64,000 nucleotides of DNA from Arthrobacter sp042667405 (GCF_042667405.1 NZ_JBHVAL010000019.1:1-64000), one strand, 5' to 3'. Counted from the first letter of the stretch, positions 16,482 through 25,276 are shown. Notes: a model not told the origin generated them from the letters alone. Translations and numbers: made by a program.

Positions 16482-18938
16482 TCAGGCGGTGGCCAGGCCC
16501 TCGACGGGCGACAAGCGTGCCGCGCGTCGTGCCGGGATGACCGACGCCAGGAGCCCTGCCACGACTGCCACGCCAAACACGGCAGCCAACTGGAGCCAGG
16601 GCACTGTGGGAACCACGGTGGCCATGCTACCCAAGGTTGCCTGCGCGCCGAGCCATCCGTACACAATCCCCATGCCGGCGCCCATGACGGCGGCAACACC
16701 TGCAACGAGCACGGCCTCGATGGCCAGCATCCCGCGCAGCTGTCCTGTCGTAAGGCCGAGGGCACGCAGCAACGAGTTCTCGCGCGTCCGCTCCAGGACC
16801 GAAAGGGACAGGGTGTTGGCCACGCCGATCAGGGCAATGACGACGGCGACGCCCAGGAGGCCTGTGACCACCAGCAACAGGACATCGATAATGCTGTTGA
16901 ACGTCACCCGTTCGATGGCGGCGCCACTGACCGTTCGTTCGTGGACTCCCAACGCCGAAGCCATGTCCTTTTGGATGGCCTGGACGCGGTCACCGGAGAC
17001 GGAATCGTCCAGTTTCACCCAAACCATGCCCGGGGTTTCCGGCAGGGGACCGGCGGTGATGCTGGAGGACTCCAGGAAGGCCGGGACGTGCGCCGTCCGT
17101 AGGACCTTCGCGTTGAGTGTGACGTTGCCGCCGGCTGTCGTCATGCTTGCTGCACCCCGGGGCGAGCCCTTGGGCAGGTAGACCGTTCCGGGGACCGGTC
17201 TCAGGTTGTTATCGCGCAGTACTGACGCGGCATCGCCGGCGGACAGTCCATAAACGGTGGTGTCGTCACCGGTCGTTTCGTTATGGATCGTCCCGACGGG
17301 CTGCAGCAGGACGGCGGCGCTGACGCCGTCGAGCCTTTTGATCCGGTTGATCGCCTGCGCGGTGTCTGCTGAGCCGGCCGTCTGCGCGGCGAGGTCCACG
17401 GGGTATTTCTCGGCGAGTGTGTCGTTGAACGCATGGCGGGAGGTAGCCGCGCCGGTCATCATGAGGGAGACCAGTGTGACTCCGATCAGCAACGCCGCGG
17501 CGGTTGCCGAGGTGCGGGCGGGATTGCGCGTGGCGTTGACCGCCGCCAGCTTGCCCGGAACACCGGCCGGGGCCGTCAGACGGCCTGCAAGGGCAACGAC
17601 TCCGGGAATGAACAGAGTGGAACACAGGAGGATGCCCACGAAGGAGACGGCACCGCCCAGCAGGGCAACTTCAAGGACCACGTTGATGCTGCCGTACACC
17701 AGCAGCGCGGTGCCCCCAGCAAAAGCGACCAGGCCCAAGAGCAGCCGGACCCTGCCGCGGCGGTTACGCACCGAAGCGTCATCGGCGGGCCGCAGCGCGG
17801 CAAGAGGCGCCACCGCGGTGGCGGCCTTCGCCGGGACCAGCGCCGCGACGACGGTCAGCAACGTCCCGGCTACCAAACCGGCAATGATGGCCGACGGCGG
17901 TACGGCCAACGTGGCGAAGGCCTGCTCGGGTTGTGACTTGGCCCAGGCGATCAGCGCGGACATCAAACCCGTCGCGGCCAGGACGCCCAACACCGAGGAA
18001 ACCACTCCGATGACAAGCGCCTCAAGCATCACCGAGCCACGGATCTGGCCGCGCCCTGCGCCCAGGCACCGCAGGAGCGCCAATTCCCTCGTCCGTTGGG
18101 CCACCAGGACCGAGAACGTATTCGCCACCACCAATGTGGAAACAAGGATGGCAATGCCGGCGAAGGCTAGAAGGACAATTGTCAACTGGTCCCCGCCGCT
18201 GAGCATGGCCACCGTCGAGGTCACTTTTTCCTGGGCTGTTTCCAGGACGGGATCCACGGCCCCGGCGGCCTCCATGCGGTGGCCGATGTAGTCCTTGGCG
18301 GCGGAAACGTCTTCGCCGGGCTTGAGGGCAAACTGCAGGCCGGAGTATCCCGCCCCGGCGTCCTGGACTGCGTTCAGGACAGACTCTGAAGAAAGCAGTT
18401 GGGCCGATGAAGAAGAGAAGGGGTCGTTGGTGGCCTGGATCAAGCCCGAGATAGTTACTTTGGCGTTCTTGACCGGACCTCCGCCGTGCAGTTCCAGCGT
18501 GCTGCCTACTGCCAGGCCAAGGTGCTCGGCAGACTTGACGTCTATGGCCGCTTCCAAGGCGTTGCCGGGCATCGAACCGGAGGCGAGCACGGCACTTTCA
18601 AGCGAGGCCGGCGCAGTATTGCGCAGCTTGCCGTATTGCTCACCGCCACCGGCCTCAAACGTCACGTAGGTTGAGCGTTCGGCGTAGCTGGTTTCTACGG
18701 CCGGGGAGGAAGCGGCGGCATCCACCGCTGCTTGGGAGAAGGCCTCACCGCTCTTGGACGTAGCCACCAGATCGGCCTTGCGGTAGGCCTCTCCGATGCT
18801 GGCGCCCAGCGAAGCGTTGGTGCTTGCGCCCACCATAAGCGTTGAAGAAAGGAACATGACGGAGAGCATCACGGCAAGCCCAATGGCTATGAAGCGCCGG
18901 TAATGGGTTCTCAACTGGGAAAGGGCAACCCGCAACAT
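16482..18938 (-). CDS. ABC transporter permease with two FtsX domains
   Basis: An 818-residue permease. It starts MLRVALSQLRTHYRRF, then a membrane segment and a MacB-like extracytoplasmic domain. The first FtsX block (near residues 245-380, RTRELALLRCLGAGRGQIRG) is followed by a second (near residues 690-815, RTRENSLLRALGLTTGQLRG), giving the duplicated architecture typical of actinobacterial peptide-resistance or lipid-export systems. It follows its ATPase gene after three bases. It is the last gene of a presumed module of histidine kinase, response regulator, ATPase and permease. The substrate is unknown; Bce-like antimicrobial peptide sensing or resistance is a possibility. Confidence 0.88.
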   Translation of the reverse strand: MLRVALSQLRTHYRRFIAIGLAVMLSVMFLSSTLMVGASTNASLGASIGEAYRKADLVATSKSGEAFSQAAVDAAASSPAVETSYAERSTYVTFEAGGGEQYGKLRNTAPASLESAVLASGSMPGNALEAAIDVKSAEHLGLAVGSTLELHGGGPVKNAKVTISGLIQATNDPFSSSSAQLLSSESVLNAVQDAGAGYSGLQFALKPGEDVSAAKDYIGHRMEAAGAVDPVLETAQEKVTSTVAMLSGGDQLTIVLLAFAGIAILVSTLVVANTFSVLVAQRTRELALLRCLGAGRGQIRGSVMLEALVIGVVSSVLGVLAATGLMSALIAWAKSQPEQAFATLAVPPSAIIAGLVAGTLLTVVAALVPAKAATAVAPLAALRPADDASVRNRRGRVRLLLGLVAFAGGTALLVYGSINVVLEVALLGGAVSFVGILLCSTLFIPGVVALAGRLTAPAGVPGKLAAVNATRNPARTSATAAALLIGVTLVSLMMTGAATSRHAFNDTLAEKYPVDLAAQTAGSADTAQAINRIKRLDGVSAAVLLQPVGTIHNETTGDDTTVYGLSAGDAASVLRDNNLRPVPGTVYLPKGSPRGAASMTTAGGNVTLNAKVLRTAHVPAFLESSSITAGPLPETPGMVWVKLDDSVSGDRVQAIQKDMASALGVHERTVSGAAIERVTFNSIIDVLLLVVTGLLGVAVVIALIGVANTLSLSVLERTRENSLLRALGLTTGQLRGMLAIEAVLVAGVAAVMGAGMGIVYGWLGAQATLGSMATVVPTVPWLQLAAVFGVAVVAGLLASVIPARRAARLSPVEGLATA

Positions 18939-18941
18939 GCC

Positions 18942-19736
18942 TCAGGCCCCCAGCTTGCCAAGGGCCGTCAGGACGGAGTCCGCCGTGGGCTGGTGGATTT
19001 CGCCCACCAGGCCGCCGTCGCTCATCAATACCACCCGGTCTGCGTATGATGCCGCCACGGGATCGTGGGTGACCATGATGATGGTCTGGCCCATCTCCAG
19101 GCTGCTGCGGCGCAGCAGCGCCAGAACCTCGCCGCCGGCTTTGGAGTCCAGGTTGCCTGTGGGTTCGTCACCGAATACGACGTCGGGACGCGTCAGCAGC
19201 GCACGGGCAACCGCCACGCGTTGCTGCTGACCGCCGGACAGCTCGTGGGGGCGATGCTTCAATCTGTCCTTCAGCCCAAGGGTGGTAGCGACGGTATCCA
19301 GCCATCCGGCGTCGGCCGTGGTTCCTGCCAAGGCGAGCGGAAGCGTGATGTTCTGCTCGGCCGTCAGGGTAGGCACCAGGTTGAAGGCCTGGAAAACGAA
19401 GCCGATCCGTTCCCGTCGAAGCGCTGTGAGCTGGCGGTCGTTGAGTCCGGTGATCTCGGTTCCACCCAGGAGGATGCGGCCGGAGTCGGCAGTATCCAGC
19501 CCCGCCAGGCAGTGCATGAGCGTGGATTTGCCCGAACCGGAAGGACCCATGATGGCCGTGAACTTCCCGGCGTCGAAACTTACCGATACTTCGTTCAAGG
19601 CGGTCACACTGGTGTCAGCGCGGCCGTAGCTCTTGGTCAGGTTGAAGGCCTCGACGGCGGGACGGGCCTGTGCAGTGTCCGATCCCGCCTGATGGCCGGT
19701 TCCGGGAGGGTGGGGGAGAGGCGTGAATGTCGTCAT
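18942..19736 (-). CDS. ABC transporter ATP-binding protein (MacB/LolD type)
   Basis: A 264-residue ATPase. Walker A is GPSGSGKSTLMH, the Q-loop region FVFQAFNLVP, the signature LSGGQQQRVAVARALL, Walker B VVFGDEPTGNLDSK, and the H-loop MVTHDPVAAS. It is paired with the downstream two-FtsX permease (three-base gap). On its upstream side it is 86 bases from the response regulator stop, and TAGCGT ends six bases before its ATG, so it may have its own leaderless promoter in addition to read-through from the two-component genes. Confidence 0.93.
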   Translation of the reverse strand: MTTFTPLPHPPGTGHQAGSDTAQARPAVEAFNLTKSYGRADTSVTALNEVSVSFDAGKFTAIMGPSGSGKSTLMHCLAGLDTADSGRILLGGTEITGLNDRQLTALRRERIGFVFQAFNLVPTLTAEQNITLPLALAGTTADAGWLDTVATTLGLKDRLKHRPHELSGGQQQRVAVARALLTRPDVVFGDEPTGNLDSKAGGEVLALLRRSSLEMGQTIIMVTHDPVAASYADRVVLMSDGGLVGEIHQPTADSVLTALGKLGA

Positions 19737-19742
19737 GGTTCC

Positions 19743-19748
19743 ACGCTA
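19743..19748 (-). promoter_or_regulatory. -10 hexamer for a leaderless ABC ATPase mRNA
   Basis: On the minus strand TAGCGT is followed by six bases and then the ATG at 19736. No Shine-Dalgarno sequence lies between them. This is a plausible direct target region for the neighbouring response regulator. Confidence 0.45.
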
Positions 19749-19822
19749 TGGTCGGGCCTATGCCTGCGGGATCGGGCTGCGGACCCATTGTCGCCGGCGG
19801 GTGCTCATACCCAGGTCTGAGT

Positions 19823-20536
19823 CTAGGTCCCGGGAGACACAACCCCGGTCTCGTAAGCAATGACTACCACCTGGACCCGGTCCCTGGCGCCCAACTTGGC
19901 CAGGATATGGCCAACATGTGTTTTCACCGTGGCTTCGGACAGGAAAAGCCCCGCTGCGATTTCCGGATTCGACTTACCCTGCGCGATGAGCTGGAACACT
20001 TCGCGCTCGCGGTTCGTGAGGGTCTCGACGGCGGCCGCGTGCTCGCTCTGTTCGGGGGTCTGCGTCCTGAGCAGGGGCGCCACGTGGTCCAGCAAGCGGC
20101 GGGTGGTCGAGGGCGCAATGACCGCGTCGCCCCGGTAGACGGTGCGGATGGCTTCGAGCAGTTCTTCCGGCGGGGCATCTTTCAGGAGGAACCCGCTGGC
20201 ACCGGCCTGGATGGCTGCAAGCGCATACTCGTCCAGGTCGAAGGTTGTGAGGACCACGATCTTGATGTCCGCGCGTTGTGATCCCACTGGTTGGGCCGCT
20301 GCCTGTTCCAGGATGCGGCGGGTGGCTTCAATACCGTCCATACCGGGCATGCGGACGTCCATGAGGACCACATCGGCGGTGGTGGCACTGAGCGCCTGGA
20401 TGGCTTCGATCCCGTTGCCTGCCTCAGCCACCACGTCGAGATCGGGTTGCGAGTTGATGAGCATGCCAAGGCCCGAACGGACCAGCTGCTGGTCATCGAC
20501 GAGGGCAACCCGGATGGGTGCGGGCAGTTCGGGCAT
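19823..20536 (-). CDS. NarL/LuxR-family two-component response regulator
   Basis: A 237-residue response regulator. The receiver domain has the acidic pair in VALVDDQQLV, the phosphoacceptor Asp60 in VLMDVRMPGMDG and the conserved Lys in GFLLKDAPPEEL. The C-terminal GerE/LuxR helix-turn-helix is LTNREREVFQLIAQGKSNPE and VKTHVGHILAKLG. It lies two bases after the histidine kinase gene. Co-location with an ABC exporter suggests it controls that transporter in response to an envelope signal. Confidence 0.93.
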   Translation of the reverse strand: MPELPAPIRVALVDDQQLVRSGLGMLINSQPDLDVVAEAGNGIEAIQALSATTADVVLMDVRMPGMDGIEATRRILEQAAAQPVGSQRADIKIVVLTTFDLDEYALAAIQAGASGFLLKDAPPEELLEAIRTVYRGDAVIAPSTTRRLLDHVAPLLRTQTPEQSEHAAAVETLTNREREVFQLIAQGKSNPEIAAGLFLSEATVKTHVGHILAKLGARDRVQVVVIAYETGVVSPGT

Positions 20537-20538
20537 TG

Positions 20539-21723
20539 CTAGGCCTCCGAATAGGGAATGAATGCGGACACGCGAAAGCCGCCGCCTTGTTCGGGGCCGG
20601 CTGTCAAGGAACCATCGTAGAGCGAGACCCGCTCAGCCATTCCCCGCAGCCCGTTGCCGCCACCGGCTGCCGGCGGATCGGCAGCGGCGCCCCGGCCGTC
20701 GTCGACGATGTCCAACTGCAGGCCCCGGGCCTGCCAGCTCAGCGTCAGGTTTGCCGTGGCTTTTGGCCCGGCGTGCTTCATGACGTTGGTGAGGGCCTCC
20801 TGGATGATGCGGTACGCGGTGAGTTCCGCTCCGGCAGGAAGGGCGCGTCGCGGTGTGCCTACTTGCTGGTAAACCACTTGGAGAGTAGCCGCGCGGAAGC
20901 CCAGGAGCAGCTCATCCAGGTCCGAAAGCCTGGGCTGCGGACGCGTGGGGGAGTCGCCGTCCGAGCGCAGGATGCCCAACAACCGCCGCATCTCGCCGAG
21001 CGAGTCCCTGCCCGTGGCGGCGATGGTGGCCAGGGCTTCGGTGGCGAGTTCAGGTTTCGCAGCGGCCGCGTACCTTGCGCCATCGGCCTGCGTGATGATG
21101 ACAGACAGCGAGTGCGCCACGATGTCGTGCATCTCCCGGGCTATGTGGGAACGTTCGTCTGCGGCGGCCAGTTTCCGCTCCTGCGACTGCTCCACTTCCA
21201 TCCGGCGGGTGCGGTCCTCGAGGGCTTGGAGCTGGAGCCTGCGAACGCGGGTGAGGTCACCGAGCGTCCAGCTCACCAGGACCAGCATCCAGATCAGCAC
21301 AGTGTAGAGCGCCCCGATGGTCAGGCCCATGATGCCCGACTCCACGCTGCCTGTGTACTCGCGCGTTGTCAGCATCACGCCACCGACAAGGCCGGCCACC
21401 AAGACTGTGCGGCTGGCCCACGTCGGACCGTAGGCGGCAGTGGCGTAGATGACCAGCGGGACAGCGATCTGGCCAGCCACGGGTTCAGCGCCCACCGCCC
21501 ACTGGATGAGGCACACAAGGATCACGACGCCGGCGGCCACGGCAGGGCGGGTCCGTCGCCACGCGAGGGGCAACAGAAGGCCGCAGGACAGGAGGAACAG
21601 CCAAGGCCGGTCGGCGAGAAGGTAGACGGGGCCGAAGAGCAGGATGAGCAGGCACGTTGCCGTCAGGTCCACTTTGAAGCGGTTGATCCGGAACCATTCA
21701 TATACTGCGTGCCTTCTGTCCAC
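20539..21723 (-). CDS. Two-component sensor histidine kinase (HisKA_3/NarL-partner type)
   Basis: A 394-residue membrane sensor. The first about 165 residues contain several hydrophobic segments with short loops and no large external domain, so the signal is probably sensed within the membrane. The dimerisation and phosphoacceptor helix is REMHDIVAHSLSVI, followed by the catalytic domain with N-box YRIIQEALTNVMKHAG and G-box GNGLRGMAERVSL. The GTG start at 21723 sits six bases after TAGAGT, consistent with a leaderless mRNA. It is divergent from leuB, sharing a 123-base intergenic region. Confidence 0.92.
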   Translation of the reverse strand: MDRRHAVYEWFRINRFKVDLTATCLLILLFGPVYLLADRPWLFLLSCGLLLPLAWRRTRPAVAAGVVILVCLIQWAVGAEPVAGQIAVPLVIYATAAYGPTWASRTVLVAGLVGGVMLTTREYTGSVESGIMGLTIGALYTVLIWMLVLVSWTLGDLTRVRRLQLQALEDRTRRMEVEQSQERKLAAADERSHIAREMHDIVAHSLSVIITQADGARYAAAAKPELATEALATIAATGRDSLGEMRRLLGILRSDGDSPTRPQPRLSDLDELLLGFRAATLQVVYQQVGTPRRALPAGAELTAYRIIQEALTNVMKHAGPKATANLTLSWQARGLQLDIVDDGRGAAADPPAAGGGNGLRGMAERVSLYDGSLTAGPEQGGGFRVSAFIPYSEA

Positions 21724-21729
21724 GCTAAG

Positions 21730-21735
21730 ACTCTA
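21730..21735 (-). promoter_or_regulatory. -10 hexamer for a leaderless histidine kinase mRNA
   Basis: On the minus strand TAGAGT is followed by exactly six bases and the GTG start at 21723. No Shine-Dalgarno motif is present. Confidence 0.5.
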
Positions 21736-21798
21736 TGCGTTGTCTTGGGGCGGGGACATCATGCCCTGGTCGGACATACAGAAGTAAACTGTTCAAGG

Positions 21799-21841
21799 AG
21801 TGAGACGATTTTGACCAGCATGTGGATTGCTTGGCTAGATA
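21799..21841 (+). promoter_or_regulatory. leuB promoter region with a TGAGA-type element
   Basis: AGTGAGACGAT (21799-21809) lies directly before a possible -35 TTGACC (21811-21816). Nineteen bases later TAGATA (21836-21841) could be the -10, five bases before the ATG at 21847, so the mRNA could be leaderless. The AGTGAGA element resembles both arms of the inverted repeat before the ilvB leader. The -10 is imperfect and the operator role is inference. Confidence 0.4.
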
Positions 21842-21846
21842 TACCT

Positions 21847-22899
21847 ATGAGTGCATCGTCCATCAATCTCGCTGTCATCCCCGGCGACGGCATCGGCCCG
21901 GAAGTCATTGCCGAAGCCGTCAAGGTCCTTGAAAAGGCTGTCGCCGCAGAAGGCGCCACCCTTGAGCAGACCCACTACAAGCTCGGTGCCCAGCACTGGC
22001 TTGAGACAGGCGAGACGCTGCCCGATGAGGTTCTCGAAGACCTTCGGACCCGCGATGCCATCCTCTTCGGTGCCGTAGGCGCAGCACCTGGTGATACCCG
22101 CATTCCCTCCGGCATCATCGAGCGCGAGATGCTGCTCAAGCTCCGCTTCAGCCTGGACCACTATGTAAACCTGCGCCCCTCCCGCCTGTACGGCACCGTG
22201 GGCAGCCCCTTGGCCGACCCCGGCACGATTGACTTCATCGTGGTCCGGGAAGGAACCGAAGGGCCCTACGTTGGCAACGGCGGCACCTTGCGCGGAGGAA
22301 CACCCCACGAGGTAGCTACCGAAGTTTCCCTCAACACCGCCCATGGAGTGGAGCGCGTGGTCCGGGACGCCTTCCGTCGCGCCAACGAACGCCCGCGCAA
22401 GCATGTCACGCTCGTGCACAAGCACAACGTCCTGGTCTTCGCCGGACACCTGTGGAAGCGCACGGTGGAAGCTGTGGCGCAGGAGTTCCCGGACGTCACC
22501 CACGATTACCTGCACATCGACGCGGCCACCATCTTCATGGTGACCAACCCCTCGCGGTTCGATGTGATCGTCACCGACAACCTTTTCGGCGACATCCTCA
22601 CCGACCTCGCTGCTGCCGTCACTGGCGGTATCGGCCTGGCGGCATCGGGCAACATCAACATGGACCGCACGGCACCGTCCATGTTCGAACCCGTCCACGG
22701 CTCAGCTCCGGACATCGCCGGACAACAGAAAGCCGATCCCACCGCGGCCATCCTCTCCGCAGTGCTCCTTTTGGACCACCTTGGCTACACCACGGCGGCC
22801 CGCAAGATCGAAGCGGCAGTTGTTGCCGACGTCGAGAACCGCACCGGCGAACCGCGCAGCACCGCTGCGATCGGCGACGCCATCGCGGCAGCACTTTAG
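21847..22899 (+). CDS. leuB: 3-isopropylmalate dehydrogenase
   Basis: A 350-residue NAD-dependent decarboxylating dehydrogenase of leucine synthesis. Motifs are VIPGDGIGPEVIAEA at the N-terminus, REGTEGPYVGNGG, DNLFGDILTDLAAAVTGG and EPVHGSAPDIAG. The in-frame sequence opens far upstream, antisense to the histidine kinase, but the family N-terminus fits the ATG at 21847. An ATG at 21820 would add nine residues and has no well-spaced ribosome binding site. The gene is separate from leuCD, and ilvE follows 119 bases later in the same direction. Confidence 0.95.
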   Translation: MSASSINLAVIPGDGIGPEVIAEAVKVLEKAVAAEGATLEQTHYKLGAQHWLETGETLPDEVLEDLRTRDAILFGAVGAAPGDTRIPSGIIEREMLLKLRFSLDHYVNLRPSRLYGTVGSPLADPGTIDFIVVREGTEGPYVGNGGTLRGGTPHEVATEVSLNTAHGVERVVRDAFRRANERPRKHVTLVHKHNVLVFAGHLWKRTVEAVAQEFPDVTHDYLHIDAATIFMVTNPSRFDVIVTDNLFGDILTDLAAAVTGGIGLAASGNINMDRTAPSMFEPVHGSAPDIAGQQKADPTAAILSAVLLLDHLGYTTAARKIEAAVVADVENRTGEPRSTAAIGDAIAAAL

Positions 22900-23018
22900 G
22901 CCCAATACGCAGGCGTAAGCTTGTCTTGAATTATTTATCTGCTTCCCTGGTCCATCGCTGAACCACACACCCTTTGGGACCCGGTTCGCCATGCCAGGTA
23001 GCTGACTGTGGAGGAAAC

Positions 23019-24131
23019 ATGACTCAGACTGCCCATGGCGTCGAATTCAGCCAGCAGCTTTCGGAAAACCCGAAGCCTGCTGAGGAGCGTGCAGCCATCC
23101 TGGCGAACCCAGGCTTTGGCGACTACTTCACCGACCACACCGCCGTCGTCGACTACAAGGTCGACGCCGATGGCAATGGCGGTTGGCAGAATGCCCGGAT
23201 CGAGCCCTACGGACCCATCTCGCTGGACCCCTCGGCCGCCGTGCTGCACTACGGCCAGGAGATTTTCGAGGGCCTGAAGGCCTACCGCCACGCCGATGGT
23301 TCCGTGTGGACCTTCCGCCCGGAAGCCAACGCGGCCCGCCTGAACAAGTCGGCCCGTCGGCTTGCCCTTCCGGAACTGCCCGAAGAGTACTTCCTGGGCG
23401 CCATCCGCGAACTCGTACAGGCAGACCAGGAATGGGTTCCGTCCGGTGACGGCGAAGCCCTGTACCTTCGTCCGTTCATGATCGCCACCGAGGCCTTCCT
23501 CGGTGTCCGGGCTGCCCGCGAGGTGTCCTTCCGCGTCATCGCGTCTCCGGCCGGCAACTACTTCGGCGGAGAGCTCAAGCCGGTGTCCATCTGGATCTCC
23601 CGCGAGTACGCCCGTGCCGGCCGTGGCGGAACAGGTGCGGCCAAGTGCGGCGGCAACTACGCCGCTTCGCTGATCGCGCAGCAGGAAGCCGAAGCCAACG
23701 GCTGCAAGCAGGTTCTGTTCCTGGACCACTTCAACGACGACGCCGTCGAAGAGCTCGGCGGCATGAACGTCTTCTTTGTCATGAAGGACGGTTCCTTGGT
23801 AACTCCCGCGCTCAGCGGCACCATCCTCGAGGGCGTTACGCGCATGTCGGTGATCCAGGTGGCAAAGGACATGGGCCGCGAGGTTTCCGAGCGCAAGATC
23901 ACCCTGGACGAGTGGCGCGACGGCGTTGCCTCCGGTGAGATCACTGAAGTATTCGCTTGCGGCACGGCAGCTGTGATCACGCCGATTGGTGTCCTCAAGG
24001 ACGCAACCGAGTTCATCGGTGCCGAAGACGCCAAGGCCGGAGAAACCACCATGGCCATCCGCGAAAAGCTTCTGGGCATCCAGACCGGAACGGTCGAGGA
24101 CACCCACGGCTGGCTGACCCGCCTGGTCTAG
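23019..24131 (+). CDS. ilvE: Branched-chain amino acid aminotransferase
   Basis: A 370-residue PLP enzyme making valine, leucine and isoleucine from their 2-oxo acids. Motifs are GQEIFEGLKAYRHADGS, FRPEANAARLNKSARRL, the PLP-lysine segment AKCGGNYAAS and the C-terminal EVFACGTAAVITPIG. The size matches the long class II BCAT form. GGAGGAAAC immediately before the ATG at 23019 is an excellent ribosome binding site, so the frame opening at 22974 is rejected. A very long hairpin follows the gene. Confidence 0.96.
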   Translation: MTQTAHGVEFSQQLSENPKPAEERAAILANPGFGDYFTDHTAVVDYKVDADGNGGWQNARIEPYGPISLDPSAAVLHYGQEIFEGLKAYRHADGSVWTFRPEANAARLNKSARRLALPELPEEYFLGAIRELVQADQEWVPSGDGEALYLRPFMIATEAFLGVRAAREVSFRVIASPAGNYFGGELKPVSIWISREYARAGRGGTGAAKCGGNYAASLIAQQEAEANGCKQVLFLDHFNDDAVEELGGMNVFFVMKDGSLVTPALSGTILEGVTRMSVIQVAKDMGREVSERKITLDEWRDGVASGEITEVFACGTAAVITPIGVLKDATEFIGAEDAKAGETTMAIREKLLGIQTGTVEDTHGWLTRLV

Positions 24132-24158
24132 CCCTCGGCTTCCAAACACGGCTGAACC

Positions 24159-24209
24159 CACGACGGCGGCCGGTCACCTTTATCGCAAAGGTGACCGGCC
24201 GCCGTCGTG
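24159..24209. terminator. 23-bp perfect hairpin after ilvE
   Basis: CACGACGGCGGCCGG... pairs without mismatch with the inverted copy ending CCGGCCGCCGTCGTG around a five-base loop ATCGC (24182-24186). It begins 28 bases after the ilvE stop. There is no long U-tract, yet the stem is exceptionally stable. The outer arm ACGACGGCGG is also used in the hairpin at 26085-26132. Confidence 0.7.
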
Positions 24210-24218
24210 CTTCCCGCA

Positions 24219-24442
24219 CGCTCGCTCACATCCCGCCGGTTTGCTGGTGACGCCCGATCACATCCCGCCGGTTTGACCGGAACGCTCGTGCACGTCCCGC
24301 CGGTTTGTCCGGAACGCTCGTGCACGTCCGGGTCGCTGGGCGGGGGTGTGATGGAGGGTTGGGGCGATGGGGCGGGGGTGTGATGGAGGGCTGGGGTGAA
24401 GCGGCGGGGATGTGATGGACGGTTGGAAGTAGTGCCAAGATG
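24219..24442. repeat. Tandem array with 32-nt period made of two repeat families
   Basis: Seven consecutive 32-base registers fill the gap between the ilvE hairpin and the next gene. Units at 24219, 24251 and 24283 share CACRTCCCGCCGGTTTG; the unit at 24315 begins the same way (CGCTCGTGCACGTCC) and then diverges. Units at 24347, 24379 and 24411 share TGTGATGGAGGGTTGGGG-like sequence. There are no unique spacers between units, so it is not a CRISPR array. The 313-base gap 24132-24444 contains only this array and the preceding hairpin. Confidence 0.8.
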
Positions 24443-24444
24443 GG

Positions 24445-25266
24445 ATGGTGACTTCTGAACCAATGGCGACTCCGGATGGCCCGTCCTCAACCGACGGCAC
24501 CTCTTCCCTGAAGCGCAGCAGCGAGCTGACGCGCTTCCGGCTCGCTCCGAACCCTGGTCCCATGAGCCTGGATGGAACCAACTCCTACGTCATCGGTGTG
24601 CCGGGTTCCGGCCATGTGGCCGTTGTGGACCCGGGTCCGAGCGACGAAAAGCACCTGGCGGAGTTGGCAGCCGCCGGCGTGGTCGACGTCGTCCTCATCA
24701 CCCACCGCCACGCGGACCACACCGAAGCATCCGCCCGCTTCCACGAACTCACTGGCGCACCCGTCCGGGCAGCCCTGGAAGAGCATTGCCACGGGGGAGA
24801 GAAGCTCAGCGACGGTGAGGTCCTGAACGCCGGCGGCGTCGAGATCCGGGTCCTGGCAACCCCCGGCCACACCTCGGATTCAGTCTGTTTCCACCTGCCG
24901 GGGGACGGGCCGCACGGGTCGGTCCTCACCGGCGACACCATTCTTGGCCGTGGCACCACGGTGCTGGACTATCCGGATGGCCGGCTGGGGGACTACCTTA
25001 ACAGCCTGGACCGCCTCGAAGCCCTCGGCGCGGCAACCCTGCTGCCGGCCCACGGCCCGGTTCTGCCCGCCGTCGATGAGAAGTGCCGTGAATACCGCAA
25101 TCATCGCCAGCAGCGCCTGGACCAGATCCGGGCAGCCCTGGAGCAGGTTGGCGGGGACGCCACCATTGCCCAGGTCACGGACGTTGTCTACGCCGACGTC
25201 GATCCTTCCGTCCGGTGGGCGGCTGAGACGTCGGTCGCGGCGCAGCTTGATTACCTCCGAAGCTAG
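24445..25266 (+). CDS. Metallo-beta-lactamase-fold hydrolase (glyoxalase II-like)
   Basis: A 273-residue metal-dependent hydrolase. The metal-binding HxHxDH motif is THRHADHTEA, followed by ATPGHTSDSV, TGDTILGRGT and PAHGPVLP. The C-terminal 70 residues form the winged-helix extension (RQQRLDQIRAALE, VTDVVYADVDP) found in LACTB2-like proteins. LACTB2-type enzymes hydrolyse thioesters or act as endoribonucleases, so the substrate is undetermined. The start is uncertain between ATG 24445, GTG 24448 and ATG 24463. The first codon directly abuts the 32-nt repeat array. Confidence 0.85.
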   Translation: MVTSEPMATPDGPSSTDGTSSLKRSSELTRFRLAPNPGPMSLDGTNSYVIGVPGSGHVAVVDPGPSDEKHLAELAAAGVVDVVLITHRHADHTEASARFHELTGAPVRAALEEHCHGGEKLSDGEVLNAGGVEIRVLATPGHTSDSVCFHLPGDGPHGSVLTGDTILGRGTTVLDYPDGRLGDYLNSLDRLEALGAATLLPAHGPVLPAVDEKCREYRNHRQQRLDQIRAALEQVGGDATIAQVTDVVYADVDPSVRWAAETSVAAQLDYLRS

Positions 25267-25276
25267 GCCGTGACTG

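Noticed and set aside
24219..24442. CRISPR array
   Set aside because: The 32-nt units are directly adjacent with no unique spacers, and no cas genes are near.
24128..24490. Minus-strand repeat protein (RDVHERSGQTGG-like units) over the 32-nt array
   Set aside because: Because 32 is not a multiple of three, the frame shifts at each unit; the apparent protein repeat is a product of the DNA repeat and has no start signals.
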